Shown here piece by piece: positions 25,615 to 32,964 of a stretch of 64,000 bases of DNA. Source of the stretch: Lichenicoccus sp965276875 (lineage in GTDB: Bacteria > Pseudomonadota > Alphaproteobacteria > Acetobacterales > Acetobacteraceae); NCBI RefSeq assembly GCF_965276875.1, contig NZ_OZ255701.1, positions 310,001-374,000 of the forward strand. Direction: 5' to 3'. Numbering within the stretch: the stretch's first letter is position 1; each line of letters starts with the position of its first letter. Made by a program: the position numbers and the translations under genes. Under the pieces are notes generated by a model. That model worked only from the letters and a program-made list of their open reading frames with translations, was not told where the DNA came from and made no database searches.

Positions 25615-26424
25615 TCAGCCGGTGATCTCATAGGTGGTGACTTCGAAGCCGGCCAGCCAGGCGCTGCCGAAGGCGGTCGAGATCGCAACGTCTGTGGCGT
25701 CGCGACCGCGCGCCATCAGCAGCCGGCCGATGCGGGTATGGTTGTGCCGGGCATCGAACACGTGCCAGGCGCCATCGAGATAAACGTCGAACCAAGCCGA
25801 GAAGTCCATCGGATCGTCGGACGCGGGCACGCCGATATCGCCGAGATAGCCGGTGCAGTAGCGCGCCGGGATGTTCATGCAGCGGCACAATGCAACCGCG
25901 AGATGAGCGAAGTCGCGGCAGACCCCCTGGCGCTCGATGAAGCCCTCATAGGCGGTGCGGGTAGCGCGCGCGAACTCGTAGCCGAAGGTGATACGGTCAT
26001 GCACATACTCGACGATCGCCTGCACCCGCGCCCAGCCCGGCGGCACCTGGCCGAACAGCGACCAGGCGGTGTCCGACAGCTTGTCGGTCTCGCAGTAGCG
26101 GCTGCCCAGCAGATAGACCAGCACCTCGGGCGGCAGATCCTCGACCGCGATTTGGCGCGCTTGCGGCGTCTGCACATCGGGCTCGCCGGAATCGGCAATG
26201 GTGAACTGGTTGGTGATGCGCAGCAGGCCGGGGGGTGCGACGACCCGCGTGCAGCGATTGCCGAAGCCGTCGGTATAGTCCGAGGCCGGCACCGGCGGAT
26301 CGAACCGCATGGTCTCCGGGGTTTGCAGGTCGGCCACGCGCTCCGGATGCAGGTTGAGCATCAGCAGCAGCGGGGTGGGTGCTGGCGCATTGAAGGCGAT
26401 GTCGTATCCGGCGCGTATCAGCAT
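25615..26424 (-). CDS. Transglutaminase-like cysteine protease family protein
   Basis: A 269-residue cytosolic protein with the bacterial transglutaminase-like core. The catalytic Cys is in RQGVCRDFAHLAVALCR near residue 155, and the Asp-containing strand is WHVFDARHNHTRIGR near 220. In the usual His position (HAW) it reads DFSAWFDVYL, so the classical His is not aligned; this variant occurs in a subgroup of the family. A strong AAGAGGGG ribosome site precedes ATG 26424. It lies 10 nt downstream of a second, related gene. Confidence 0.88.
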   Translation of the reverse strand: MLIRAGYDIAFNAPAPTPLLLMLNLHPERVADLQTPETMRFDPPVPASDYTDGFGNRCTRVVAPPGLLRITNQFTIADSGEPDVQTPQARQIAVEDLPPEVLVYLLGSRYCETDKLSDTAWSLFGQVPPGWARVQAIVEYVHDRITFGYEFARATRTAYEGFIERQGVCRDFAHLAVALCRCMNIPARYCTGYLGDIGVPASDDPMDFSAWFDVYLDGAWHVFDARHNHTRIGRLLMARGRDATDVAISTAFGSAWLAGFEVTTYEITG

Positions 26425-26434
26425 GGACCCCTCT

Positions 26435-27418
26435 TCAGCCGCCGGTCGCGTGGCGGCGCTCCCGGCTTGCAAGCTGCACCACGCCGCTCTTCACCTGATC
26501 GTCGAGGGACGGCGGTATAGCGGGGTTTTCGACGGTGCGAACCGCGACAGCGCTCGCCTCAGCCGTGACCTGGACGCAGACCGTCATGCCCAGGCTGTCC
26601 GCGGGAAACCCGGTCCAGGTGCCAGACAGCGGCACCGCCTGGTGCGCGTCGCGGACCGAGGCCACGCGGATCAGGTCGCGCGAGCCGACAATGCCGTTGG
26701 TGGGGTCGAAGTCGATCCAGCCGGCGCCAGGGACGAAGACCTCGACCCAGGCGTGGGTGGCGCCGCCGCCCTGCGCCGATTTGCTCGCCGGAGAGTAGAT
26801 GTAGCCGGTCACGAAGCGCGCGGCCATGCCGAGCGAACGCACCGCCTCGATCATCAGCACCGCGTAGTCCCGGCAGGTGCCGGCGCGGATGGCGAGCGTG
26901 CGCGCCGGTTCCTGCACGCCCTCCTCGTAGCGGGCGCAATAGGTGAAGCCGCGCCTGATCTCGAGCGTCATCGCGGCCAGCAGCTCGAAGGTCGGCGTGG
27001 GCGTGCCGCCGAGAAAGCCGCGGGCCCAGGCGTCGACCCGGTGCTCCGGGTCGGGGTAATGCTTTTGCATGACGCGGCCGAGATCGGCGAGGTCGTCGAG
27101 CTCGTAGGTGAACGGCCAAATGCGGGCGTAGGGGGCGAGGTGCGCTGCCTGCGGCGAGACCGGCGTGTGATCGACGACCAGCCGGTTCTCCACCCGCAAC
27201 TCGCGCGCGCGCTGGCCGAAGCGGGCCAGGGTGACGATATTGCCGAAGGCGTCGGGCACCGAGCGCAGCGACAGCGGGCTCGGGGTGATCGCCACATCCC
27301 AGGACACGATGCGCTGGTCGACGCTGTCGCGCGGCCGGAACATCATGCGATGCTCGCCGAATCCGACCGGCCGGCGATACCGGTAGGTGGTGAGATGCTG
27401 GACGGATAGAAGCGGCAT
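26435..27418 (-). CDS. Transglutaminase family protein with bacterial N-terminal region
   Basis: A 327-residue protein with the bacterial transglutaminase-like N domain (LTTYRYRRPVGFGEHRMMFRP) and a complete catalytic core: Cys in AGTCRDYAVL near residue 185, His in THAWVEVFVPG near 225 and Asp in WIDFDPTNG near 240. AAGGA precedes ATG 27418. It is the first gene of a two-gene unit with another transglutaminase-like gene. Such genes are often found with alpha-E and circularly permuted ATP-grasp proteins involved in peptide modification, but neither is present here. Confidence 0.9.
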   Translation of the reverse strand: MPLLSVQHLTTYRYRRPVGFGEHRMMFRPRDSVDQRIVSWDVAITPSPLSLRSVPDAFGNIVTLARFGQRARELRVENRLVVDHTPVSPQAAHLAPYARIWPFTYELDDLADLGRVMQKHYPDPEHRVDAWARGFLGGTPTPTFELLAAMTLEIRRGFTYCARYEEGVQEPARTLAIRAGTCRDYAVLMIEAVRSLGMAARFVTGYIYSPASKSAQGGGATHAWVEVFVPGAGWIDFDPTNGIVGSRDLIRVASVRDAHQAVPLSGTWTGFPADSLGMTVCVQVTAEASAVAVRTVENPAIPPSLDDQVKSGVVQLASRERRHATGG

Positions 27419-27481
27419 GGAAATCCTTCCGCGGCGCGGCAACACGCGAGAGAATGGCAACGATCGGGAGATAAGATCACG

Positions 27482-28357
27482 GTGAATGACGGGGGCCAAA
27501 GCAAATCGTCCGGAACTGTCGCATTTTCTGCGACTTCAAGCGCCGACAACGCAGACCTGCTACGCAATCTCGACGTGGCTCCGGTCACGATCCGGTGTAT
27601 GGACTCGGTTGTCCCGTTCGTGCTGGTGAGCGATCACGCCGGCCGGGCGATCCCGCAAAGCCTTGGCACGCTCGGGCTTTGTGATACCGACCGCGCGCGC
27701 CACATTGCCTGGGATATCGGCGTGGCAGGGCTCGGCGAGCGGCTTTCCGACTTACTCGGCGCGACCCTGGTGGCACAGGCCTATTCGCGACTGGTGATCG
27801 ACTGCAACCGCAGGCCCGGTCATCCGACTTCGATCGCCTCGGTGAGCGACTCGACGCCGGTTCCGGGCAATGAAGGGTTGCGCCAGGATCAGCGCGCGGC
27901 GCGCGAGCACGCGATCTTCGCGCCCTACCATGCAGCGATCGCGACAGGCCTGGACACCCGGCGCGCCGCTGGCCAGCCCACCGTACTGGTGGCGCTGCAC
28001 AGCTTCACGCCACGGCTGCGCACCCCGAGCCGCCCGACACCAGGCGACGCGGACGGCCACCGGCCATGGCATGTCGGCGTGCTGCACAACCATGACCCGC
28101 GCTTCGCCCTGATCCTGCGCGACCTGCTCGCCGCCGAGGGCGAGCTCGTGGTCGGCAATAACGCCCCCTACGCGCTCTCCGACGATGACGACTACACGGT
28201 GCCGGTGCATGGCGAGCAGCGCGGCCTGCCGCATGTCGAGATCGAAATCCGCCAGGATTTGATCGCGGATGCGGACGGCGAGGCGGCCTGGGCGGCGCGG
28301 CTGGCACGGCTGCTGCCCCTGGCCTGGCAGCTCTTTGGGCAGCGCTTCGGGTGCTGA
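27482..28357 (+). CDS. N-formylglutamate amidohydrolase family protein
   Basis: The 291-residue protein has the family pattern: FVLVSDHAGRAIP near residue 50, HIAWDIGVAGL, SRLVIDCNR and PGHPTSIA, and later VGVLHNHDPRF and HGEQRGLPHVEIEIRQDL. These metal-dependent enzymes cleave N-formyl amino acids, classically in histidine breakdown, but no hut genes are nearby, so the substrate may differ. The start is a GTG at 27482, divergent from the transglutaminase unit. Its last 7 nt overlap aroE. Confidence 0.88.
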   Translation: MNDGGQSKSSGTVAFSATSSADNADLLRNLDVAPVTIRCMDSVVPFVLVSDHAGRAIPQSLGTLGLCDTDRARHIAWDIGVAGLGERLSDLLGATLVAQAYSRLVIDCNRRPGHPTSIASVSDSTPVPGNEGLRQDQRAAREHAIFAPYHAAIATGLDTRRAAGQPTVLVALHSFTPRLRTPSRPTPGDADGHRPWHVGVLHNHDPRFALILRDLLAAEGELVVGNNAPYALSDDDDYTVPVHGEQRGLPHVEIEIRQDLIADADGEAAWAARLARLLPLAWQLFGQRFGC

Positions 28358-29172
28358 CCGGCCGCACCCGGCTCGCAGGGGTGGTCGGCTGGCCGGTGGC
28401 GCATTCGCGCTCGCCGTTGCTGCACAACCATTGGCTGGCCCGTTACGGCATCGACGGCGCCTATGTGCCGCTGCCGGTCGCACCCGCGGCACTCGAGACG
28501 GCGCTGCGCGGGCTGCAGGCGGCGGGCTTTGCCGGCGTCAACGTCACCGTGCCGCACAAGCAGGCGGCGGCATTGCTGTGCGACAGCCTCGATGCGGCGG
28601 CAGCGATGACCAGCAGCGCCAACACCTTGGTGTTCGCGCCGGACGGCGGCATCGTGGGCAGCAGCAGCGACGGAGCGGGTTTCATCGCCAGCCTGCGCGC
28701 CGCCGGCATCGATCCGTGCGCGGGCCCGGCATTGCTGCTCGGCGCCGGCGGGGCGGCGAGCGCGATCGCGGCGGCCTTGCTTGCATGCGGCGTCGCGGTG
28801 ACGGTCGCCAACCGCACCACTGCACGCAGCGAGGCGCTGGCCCGCGCGTTGCCGGGTGTGACCCTGGCTGCATGGCAGGACTGGCCGTCGCGGCTTGCAG
28901 ACGCAGCGCTGTTGGTCAACGCAACCTCATTGGGCATGGCAGGACAGGCGCCGCTCGAAGCCGACCTGTCGCGGGCGCAGCACAGGCTCACCGTCGCCGA
29001 CATCGTCTATGCGCCGCGCGAGACAGCACTCCTGGCCGCGGCACGGGCGCGCGGTCTACCCACAATCGAGGGCATCGGCATGCTGCTGCACCAGGCGGCC
29101 CCTGGCTTTGCCGCCTGGTTCGGGGTGGTGCCCGACTGCGACGACGAGATGGTCGCCCTGCTCGCGACATGA
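28351..29172 (+). CDS. aroE: Shikimate dehydrogenase
   Basis: AroE reduces 3-dehydroshikimate to shikimate with NADPH in aromatic amino acid synthesis. The 273-residue protein shows GWPVAHSRSPLLHNHW, NVTVPHKQAA with the catalytic Lys near residue 70, and the Rossmann loop LLGAGGAASAIA. The usual GxNTDGxG segment reads GSSSDGAG: the catalytic Asp is kept, while Asn and Thr are replaced by Ser, a small oddity. The start is a GTG overlapping the upstream stop by 7 nt. It forms a tight operon with coaE and dnaQ. Confidence 0.93.
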   Translation: MLTGRTRLAGVVGWPVAHSRSPLLHNHWLARYGIDGAYVPLPVAPAALETALRGLQAAGFAGVNVTVPHKQAAALLCDSLDAAAAMTSSANTLVFAPDGGIVGSSSDGAGFIASLRAAGIDPCAGPALLLGAGGAASAIAAALLACGVAVTVANRTTARSEALARALPGVTLAAWQDWPSRLADAALLVNATSLGMAGQAPLEADLSRAQHRLTVADIVYAPRETALLAAARARGLPTIEGIGMLLHQAAPGFAAWFGVVPDCDDEMVALLAT

Positions 29173-29771
29173 AGATCATCGGCCTCACCGGCAGCATCGG
29201 CATGGGCAAATCGACCGCCGCCGCCGCCTTCCGACGCGCCGGGGTCGCGGTGTTCGACGCCGATCGCACGGTGCGCGCGCTGCAGGCGCCGCATGGTGCG
29301 GCGGTGCCGGCGATTGCGGCGCTGGCGCCAGGCGCGGTGCATGACGGCGGCGTGATCGACCGCGCCGCACTGCGCGCGGCAGTGGTCGCCGATCCGGCCC
29401 TGATGGCCGGCCTGGAGGCGATCATGCATCCGCTGGTGCGCCGTGCGCAGGCCCGCTTCCTGGCAGGTGCGCGCGCGCGACGCTGCCGCTGGGTGGTGCT
29501 GGACGTGCCGCTGCTGCTGGAGGGGCGCGGCTGGCGGCAGTGCGACCTGGTGGTGGTGGTCTCGGCCCCCCATGCCGTGCAGATGCAACGGGTGCGCAGC
29601 CGGCGCAGCATGAGCGAACATGAGGCCGCGGCACTGATCGCGCGGCAGATGCCCGACGCCGACAAACGCCGCCGCGCCGACCTGGTTGTCCGCACCGGCT
29701 TGTCGCGCGCCCATGGCCTGCGGCAAATCAGGCGATTGCTGGCGCGTTTGCACGAGGAGGGGAGGCGATGA
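29169..29771 (+). CDS. coaE: Dephospho-CoA kinase
   Basis: CoaE phosphorylates the ribose 3'-hydroxyl of dephospho-CoA in the last step of coenzyme A synthesis. The 200-residue protein starts MKIIGLTGSIGMGKST with a clear P-loop (residues 8-15) and has VFDADRTVRALQ, IMHPLVRRAQ and VLDVPLLLEGRGW, the standard CoaE segments. ATG at 29169 overlaps the aroE stop by 4 nt. The coaE-dnaQ neighbourhood is common in alphaproteobacteria. Confidence 0.95.
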   Translation: MKIIGLTGSIGMGKSTAAAAFRRAGVAVFDADRTVRALQAPHGAAVPAIAALAPGAVHDGGVIDRAALRAAVVADPALMAGLEAIMHPLVRRAQARFLAGARARRCRWVVLDVPLLLEGRGWRQCDLVVVVSAPHAVQMQRVRSRRSMSEHEAAALIARQMPDADKRRRADLVVRTGLSRAHGLRQIRRLLARLHEEGRR

Positions 29772-30454
29772 CCCGGACGATCCTGTTCGACACCGAGACC
29801 ACCGGGCTCGACCCCGCCGGCGGCCACCGGGTGCTCGAAATCGCCGCTCTGGAACTGATCGACGACCTGCCGACCGGCCGGCACTACCATGTACTGATCG
29901 ACCCGGAACGCGATGTCCCCGAGGACGCGGCGAAGGTGCACGGCTATACACGCGCGCATCTTCTCGGCAAGCCGCGCTTCGCCGAAATCGTCGACGACTT
30001 CCTCGCCTTTATCGCAGAGGACCCGCTGATCGCGCATAACGCGCCATTCGATTTCGGCTTTCTCGATGCCGAACTGCGCAGGCTGGAGCTGCCCTCTTTG
30101 CCGGCCAGTCGAATGATCGACACTTTGGCGCTGGCTCGCACACGGTTTCCCGGACTGCCGAATAGCCTCGATGCGCTGTGCCGGCGTTACGCGATCGATC
30201 TCGCCGAACGCACCACCCATAACGCGCTGCTCGATTGCCGGCTGCTGGCCCAGGTCTATCTGGAGCTGATCGGCGGCCGCCAGCGCGGCTTCGAACTTGC
30301 GATCCAGGCAGGCGATAGCGGGCACGTCGCTTATGCGTTGCAGGGCACGCGCGTGCCCCGTCCGATCATTGTGGACCCGGTCTCGCTAGAGGCGCATGCG
30401 GCGTTCGTCGCGCGCGCGCTGCGCGAACCAATCTGGCTGGACGGGAGGCGCTGA
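29768..30454 (+). CDS. dnaQ: DNA polymerase III epsilon subunit (proofreading exonuclease)
   Basis: A 228-residue DEDDh-type 3'-5' exonuclease. Exo I is FDTETTGLDP near residue 7, Exo II is IAHNAPFDFGFLD near 90 and Exo III is THNALLDCRLLAQVY near 150, giving the full set of metal-binding acids and the catalytic His. It should correct errors as part of the replicative core polymerase. ATG overlaps the coaE stop by 4 nt. Confidence 0.95.
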   Translation: MTRTILFDTETTGLDPAGGHRVLEIAALELIDDLPTGRHYHVLIDPERDVPEDAAKVHGYTRAHLLGKPRFAEIVDDFLAFIAEDPLIAHNAPFDFGFLDAELRRLELPSLPASRMIDTLALARTRFPGLPNSLDALCRRYAIDLAERTTHNALLDCRLLAQVYLELIGGRQRGFELAIQAGDSGHVAYALQGTRVPRPIIVDPVSLEAHAAFVARALREPIWLDGRR

Positions 30455-30455
30455 G

Positions 30456-31307
30456 ATGCGGACGATCTTCATTGAGGCGAACGACCAACGCTTCGACATC
30501 CTTGAGGAGGGCAGCGGCGAAAAGCTCGCGCTGTGCCTGCACGGTTTTCCGGAGCATGCCATCTCCTGGCGGGCGCAGATGCCGCTGCTCGCCTCGCTCG
30601 GCTATCGGGTGTGGGCGGTCAATCAGCGCGGCTACGGCAACAGCAGCCGGCCGCGAGGGATCGCCAGCTACGCGCTGAGGCATCTGCTGGACGACGCCGC
30701 CGCCCTGATCGATGCGTCCGGGGCCACCTCGGTCACCCTCATCGGTCACGACTGGGGCGCGATGGTCGCCTGGTGCTTCGCCGCGCTGCGCCGCCGTCCG
30801 CTGCAGCGTCTGGTGATCATGAACGTGCCGCATCCGCTGTGCTTTCGCGCCGCGCTGAAACGTTGGCGGCAGCAGCGCAAATCCTGGTACATCACCTTCT
30901 TCCAAATCCCCCGCCTGCCGGAGCTATTCCTCTCAGCCAACGACGGTGCGTCAATCCGGCGGATGTTTGCCGGGCTGTCGCTGCCGCCTGACGTGCTCGC
31001 GATCTACACCAATCAAATCACCGCACCGGGTGCCGCGACGGCGATGCTGAACTGGTATCGCGCGATGCGCCTACCCGGCCCGCGCCCCGCCGAGCTCGGG
31101 CAGACAATCGAGGTGCCCACCCTGGTGATCTGGGGCGAGCGGGACGTCGCCCTCGACCTGATCTGCCTGGACGGCACCGACCGCTACGTGCGCGACCTCA
31201 CCGTCCGACGGCTGCCCGGCGTGTCGCACTGGGTGCAGCAGGATGCGCCGGAGCAGGTGAACGCGCTGCTGCAAGATTGGCTGCCACGCCAGGCGACCGC
31301 GCCATAG
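30456..31307 (+). CDS. Alpha/beta hydrolase, epoxide hydrolase-like
   Basis: The 283-residue protein has the epoxide hydrolase/haloalkane dehalogenase layout: oxyanion motif LHGFPEHAISW near residue 30, aspartate nucleophile in LIGHDWGAMVAW near 100, a second acid in IWGERDVALD near 230 and the catalytic His in LPGVSHWVQQ near 255. The Trp after the nucleophile fits epoxide hydrolases. A GGGAGG ribosome site overlaps the end of dnaQ, and the ATG lies 1 nt after the dnaQ stop, so it is probably on the same transcript. The substrate is unknown. Confidence 0.9.
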   Translation: MRTIFIEANDQRFDILEEGSGEKLALCLHGFPEHAISWRAQMPLLASLGYRVWAVNQRGYGNSSRPRGIASYALRHLLDDAAALIDASGATSVTLIGHDWGAMVAWCFAALRRRPLQRLVIMNVPHPLCFRAALKRWRQQRKSWYITFFQIPRLPELFLSANDGASIRRMFAGLSLPPDVLAIYTNQITAPGAATAMLNWYRAMRLPGPRPAELGQTIEVPTLVIWGERDVALDLICLDGTDRYVRDLTVRRLPGVSHWVQQDAPEQVNALLQDWLPRQATAP

Positions 31308-31354
31308 GGCACTTTCGGACAAAGCGGAAACGCTGGGGCCGATGTAGTTGTAGC

Positions 31355-31485
31355 GACGCACAATGATGCAAGGCCAGATGCGCAATAGAGGGCTCAATCC
31401 GACGCACATTACCTGCGGGGAAGCGGGCTTCCGGCGCACATTAGCTGAGCCGCAACGCACAAATGGTGAGACGGACGCGCAATAG
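31355..31485. repeat. Degenerate direct-repeat array, six copies of a GACGCACAATAG-like unit
   Basis: Six copies of a roughly 12-nt unit start at 31355, 31377, 31401, 31433, 31454 and 31474, mostly 20-24 nt apart. The core is (G/A)(A/G)CGC(A/G)CA followed by AT; typical copies read GACGCACAAT, GATGCGCAATAG, GACGCACATTA and GACGCGCAATAG. No gene is visible between 31308 and 31546. Ends of IS21-type insertion sequences carry such internal repeats, so this may be an orphan element end; that is inference. It marks the left side of a region of mobile-element debris. Confidence 0.55.
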
Positions 31486-31546
31486 ACGGTGGCGATGCGA
31501 GAAGCCTGACAGGCGGGGCAGAGTGCTCGGAAGACGTCTCGCTGAG

Positions 31547-31882
31547 CTAGTCGGCCTTGAGGGCCGCCAACTCGTGCCCGTTAGGATCGGTGAAATGGAA
31601 GCGCCGACCGCCCGGGAAAGCGAAGATTGCTTGAGTGATTATGCCGCCAGCCTGCTCGACAGCAGCTTGAGCGGCCTCAAGATTGTCGACGGCGACGACA
31701 GCGAGCGGCGCACGGGTCGCTTCCTTCACGTCGCCCTGCAGTCCAAGATCTACGTCGCCTGTCATGGTGCACGAGTAAGTCGGACCGAAATCGGTCAGAT
31801 CCCATCCGAACGCCGACCTGTAGAATGACTTCGCCGTAGCGAGGTCGCGGGCAGGCAACTCTACAAAGCAGATACGAGCCAT
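31547..31882 (-). CDS. VOC (glyoxalase/dioxygenase-fold) family protein
   Basis: The 111-residue protein has the vicinal oxygen chelate pattern of a single half-barrel: FVELPARDLATAKSFYRSAFGW at the start, AVVAVDNLEAAQAAVEQAGG in the middle and FPGGRRFHFTDPNGHELAAL at the end, including the Glu expected to bind metal. GAGGAG sits upstream of ATG 31882. It is the second of two minus-strand genes with a TfoX-like gene, inside a region flanked by mobile-element remains. The substrate is not predictable. Confidence 0.88.
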   Translation of the reverse strand: MARICFVELPARDLATAKSFYRSAFGWDLTDFGPTYSCTMTGDVDLGLQGDVKEATRAPLAVVAVDNLEAAQAAVEQAGGIITQAIFAFPGGRRFHFTDPNGHELAALKAD

Positions 31883-31884
31883 GG

Positions 31885-32247
31885 CTAACTCCTCGAAGAC
31901 GCTTTTCGCCGGTGAGACGCCTTGGACGCTAAGCCTGCTGCGCCTCGGGCAATCCAAGTACGCAAGGCGTCAGGGTCCGATAGCATGGTGGTGGGCACGA
32001 CAACGTACGATTTGCTGGCGGGTTTGTCCGGCTCGTCGCGCAAGGCGGTTGCGCCTTCGTAACCGAGTAACTCGGCGTGGTCTGTGCCAAAGAGTTTCAG
32101 AGCGAGTCCAACATCGGACAGCGAAGCAAACGGTTTCCCCTCTGCATGACCCATGATGCCGCCGAACATGGGCCGAAAGGAGATTGGTAGGTCGGGTGTT
32201 GCCGCTCGCTGCATCATCTCCTGCAGATGTCGAGGATTGTGTTTCAT
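31885..32247 (-). CDS. TfoX/Sxy N-terminal domain protein
   Basis: The 120-residue protein matches the TfoX N-terminal domain: ISFRPMFGGIMGHAEGKPFASL, LALKLFGTDHAELL and SYVVVPTTMLSDPDALRTWI. In Haemophilus and E. coli, TfoX/Sxy induces competence genes, but short single-domain forms like this are widespread and mostly uncharacterised. The VOC gene starts 2 nt after its stop, so the two are co-transcribed. The last 15 residues are lysine-, arginine- and serine-rich. From 32248 to 32430 I see no gene. Confidence 0.85.
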   Translation of the reverse strand: MKHNPRHLQEMMQRAATPDLPISFRPMFGGIMGHAEGKPFASLSDVGLALKLFGTDHAELLGYEGATALRDEPDKPASKSYVVVPTTMLSDPDALRTWIARGAAGLASKASHRRKASSRS

Positions 32248-32430
32248 TTCCGGCTCACTTCTGCTCGGGTAATGATAGAACTTGAACGGGCGCCTCCTAT
32301 CAATCTTGGTTTTAGCTCCGTTGGGGTATAGCCCAGCGGGACGTCGCCATGAGACACTTTCCCTGCCCCATTAGGATTGCTTTGCGCATTCTGAGACGAT
32401 GATGTTCCCGGGTCTAGCTCCCGGAACAAA

Positions 32431-32683
32431 ATGGCCGCCTACGGCTATGCGCGCGTCTTCACACTCGATCAGGACCTGACCGTCCAGCGGCAGGCATTGT
32501 GCGCGGCCGGCTGCGGGGTGATCCGCGCCGAGAAGGCGAGCGGTAGCCGGCGCGACGGGCGCACCGAGCTGCGGGTGCTGCTCGATTTCGTGCAGCCGGG
32601 TGACACCCTCGGCGTCACCCGCAGCGACCGCCTCGCGCGATCGCTGAAGGACATGCAGGACATCGCCCATGAGCTGAAGGGCC
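32431..32683 (+). pseudogene. Truncated, catalytically dead serine recombinase (resolvase N-terminal part)
   Basis: About 84 codons of a resolvase/invertase catalytic domain survive. GYARVFTLDQ corresponds to the normal ARVSTxDQ motif, but the nucleophilic serine is phenylalanine. TELRVLLDFVQPGDTLGVTRSDRLARSLKDM is otherwise typical. The frame is cut at 32684 by the left inverted repeat of an IS481-type remnant, and no C-terminal helix-turn-helix part is found on the other side. Both the missing serine and the truncation predict no recombinase activity. Confidence 0.85.
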
Positions 32684-32945
32684 TGTCACTACCAAGGACG
32701 TTGTCCCTGGAGAGCCTGGTGATGGGCGGCTTGCCGCCGAGTGCGGCGTGTGGTCGGGTGGTGTTGTAGTTATGTAGCCAGGAGTGCATGGCGGCGTGGC
32801 GTTCGGCAGACGAGTGCAGGCGTTCAATCATCAGCATTCGGCTATGCCGTGTCGTTCGCGCATTCTCATGGATGTCCATCCGGGCCGCCGGGCTGTGGGT
32901 TGCTGGCCTCGCAGCCCCGGAGGGACAACCTCCATAGCAGCGACA
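32684..32945 (-). mobile_element. IS481-type insertion sequence remnant, internally deleted (262 bp, MITE-like)
   Basis: The element is bounded by 25-nt imperfect terminal inverted repeats (20 of 25 matching, both starting TGTC and sharing GTTGTCCCT on the inner side) at 32684-32708 and 32921-32945. Inside, a minus-strand frame from 32879 starts MDIHENARTTRHSRM, the usual N terminus of IS481-family transposases. After about 22 codons it jumps in frame to the C-terminal segment WLHNYNTTRPHAALGGKPP. The catalytic DDE core is therefore deleted. No clear target duplication is visible. It interrupts the resolvase gene. Confidence 0.85.
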
Positions 32946-32964
32946 TCTAGGCCTCGGGCCGCAT

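Noticed and set aside
32248..32430. Possible small gene or IS end between the TfoX-like gene and the recombinase fragment
   Set aside because: A 61-codon minus-strand frame exists, but it has no ribosome site or family pattern, and no inverted repeat pair could be defined.
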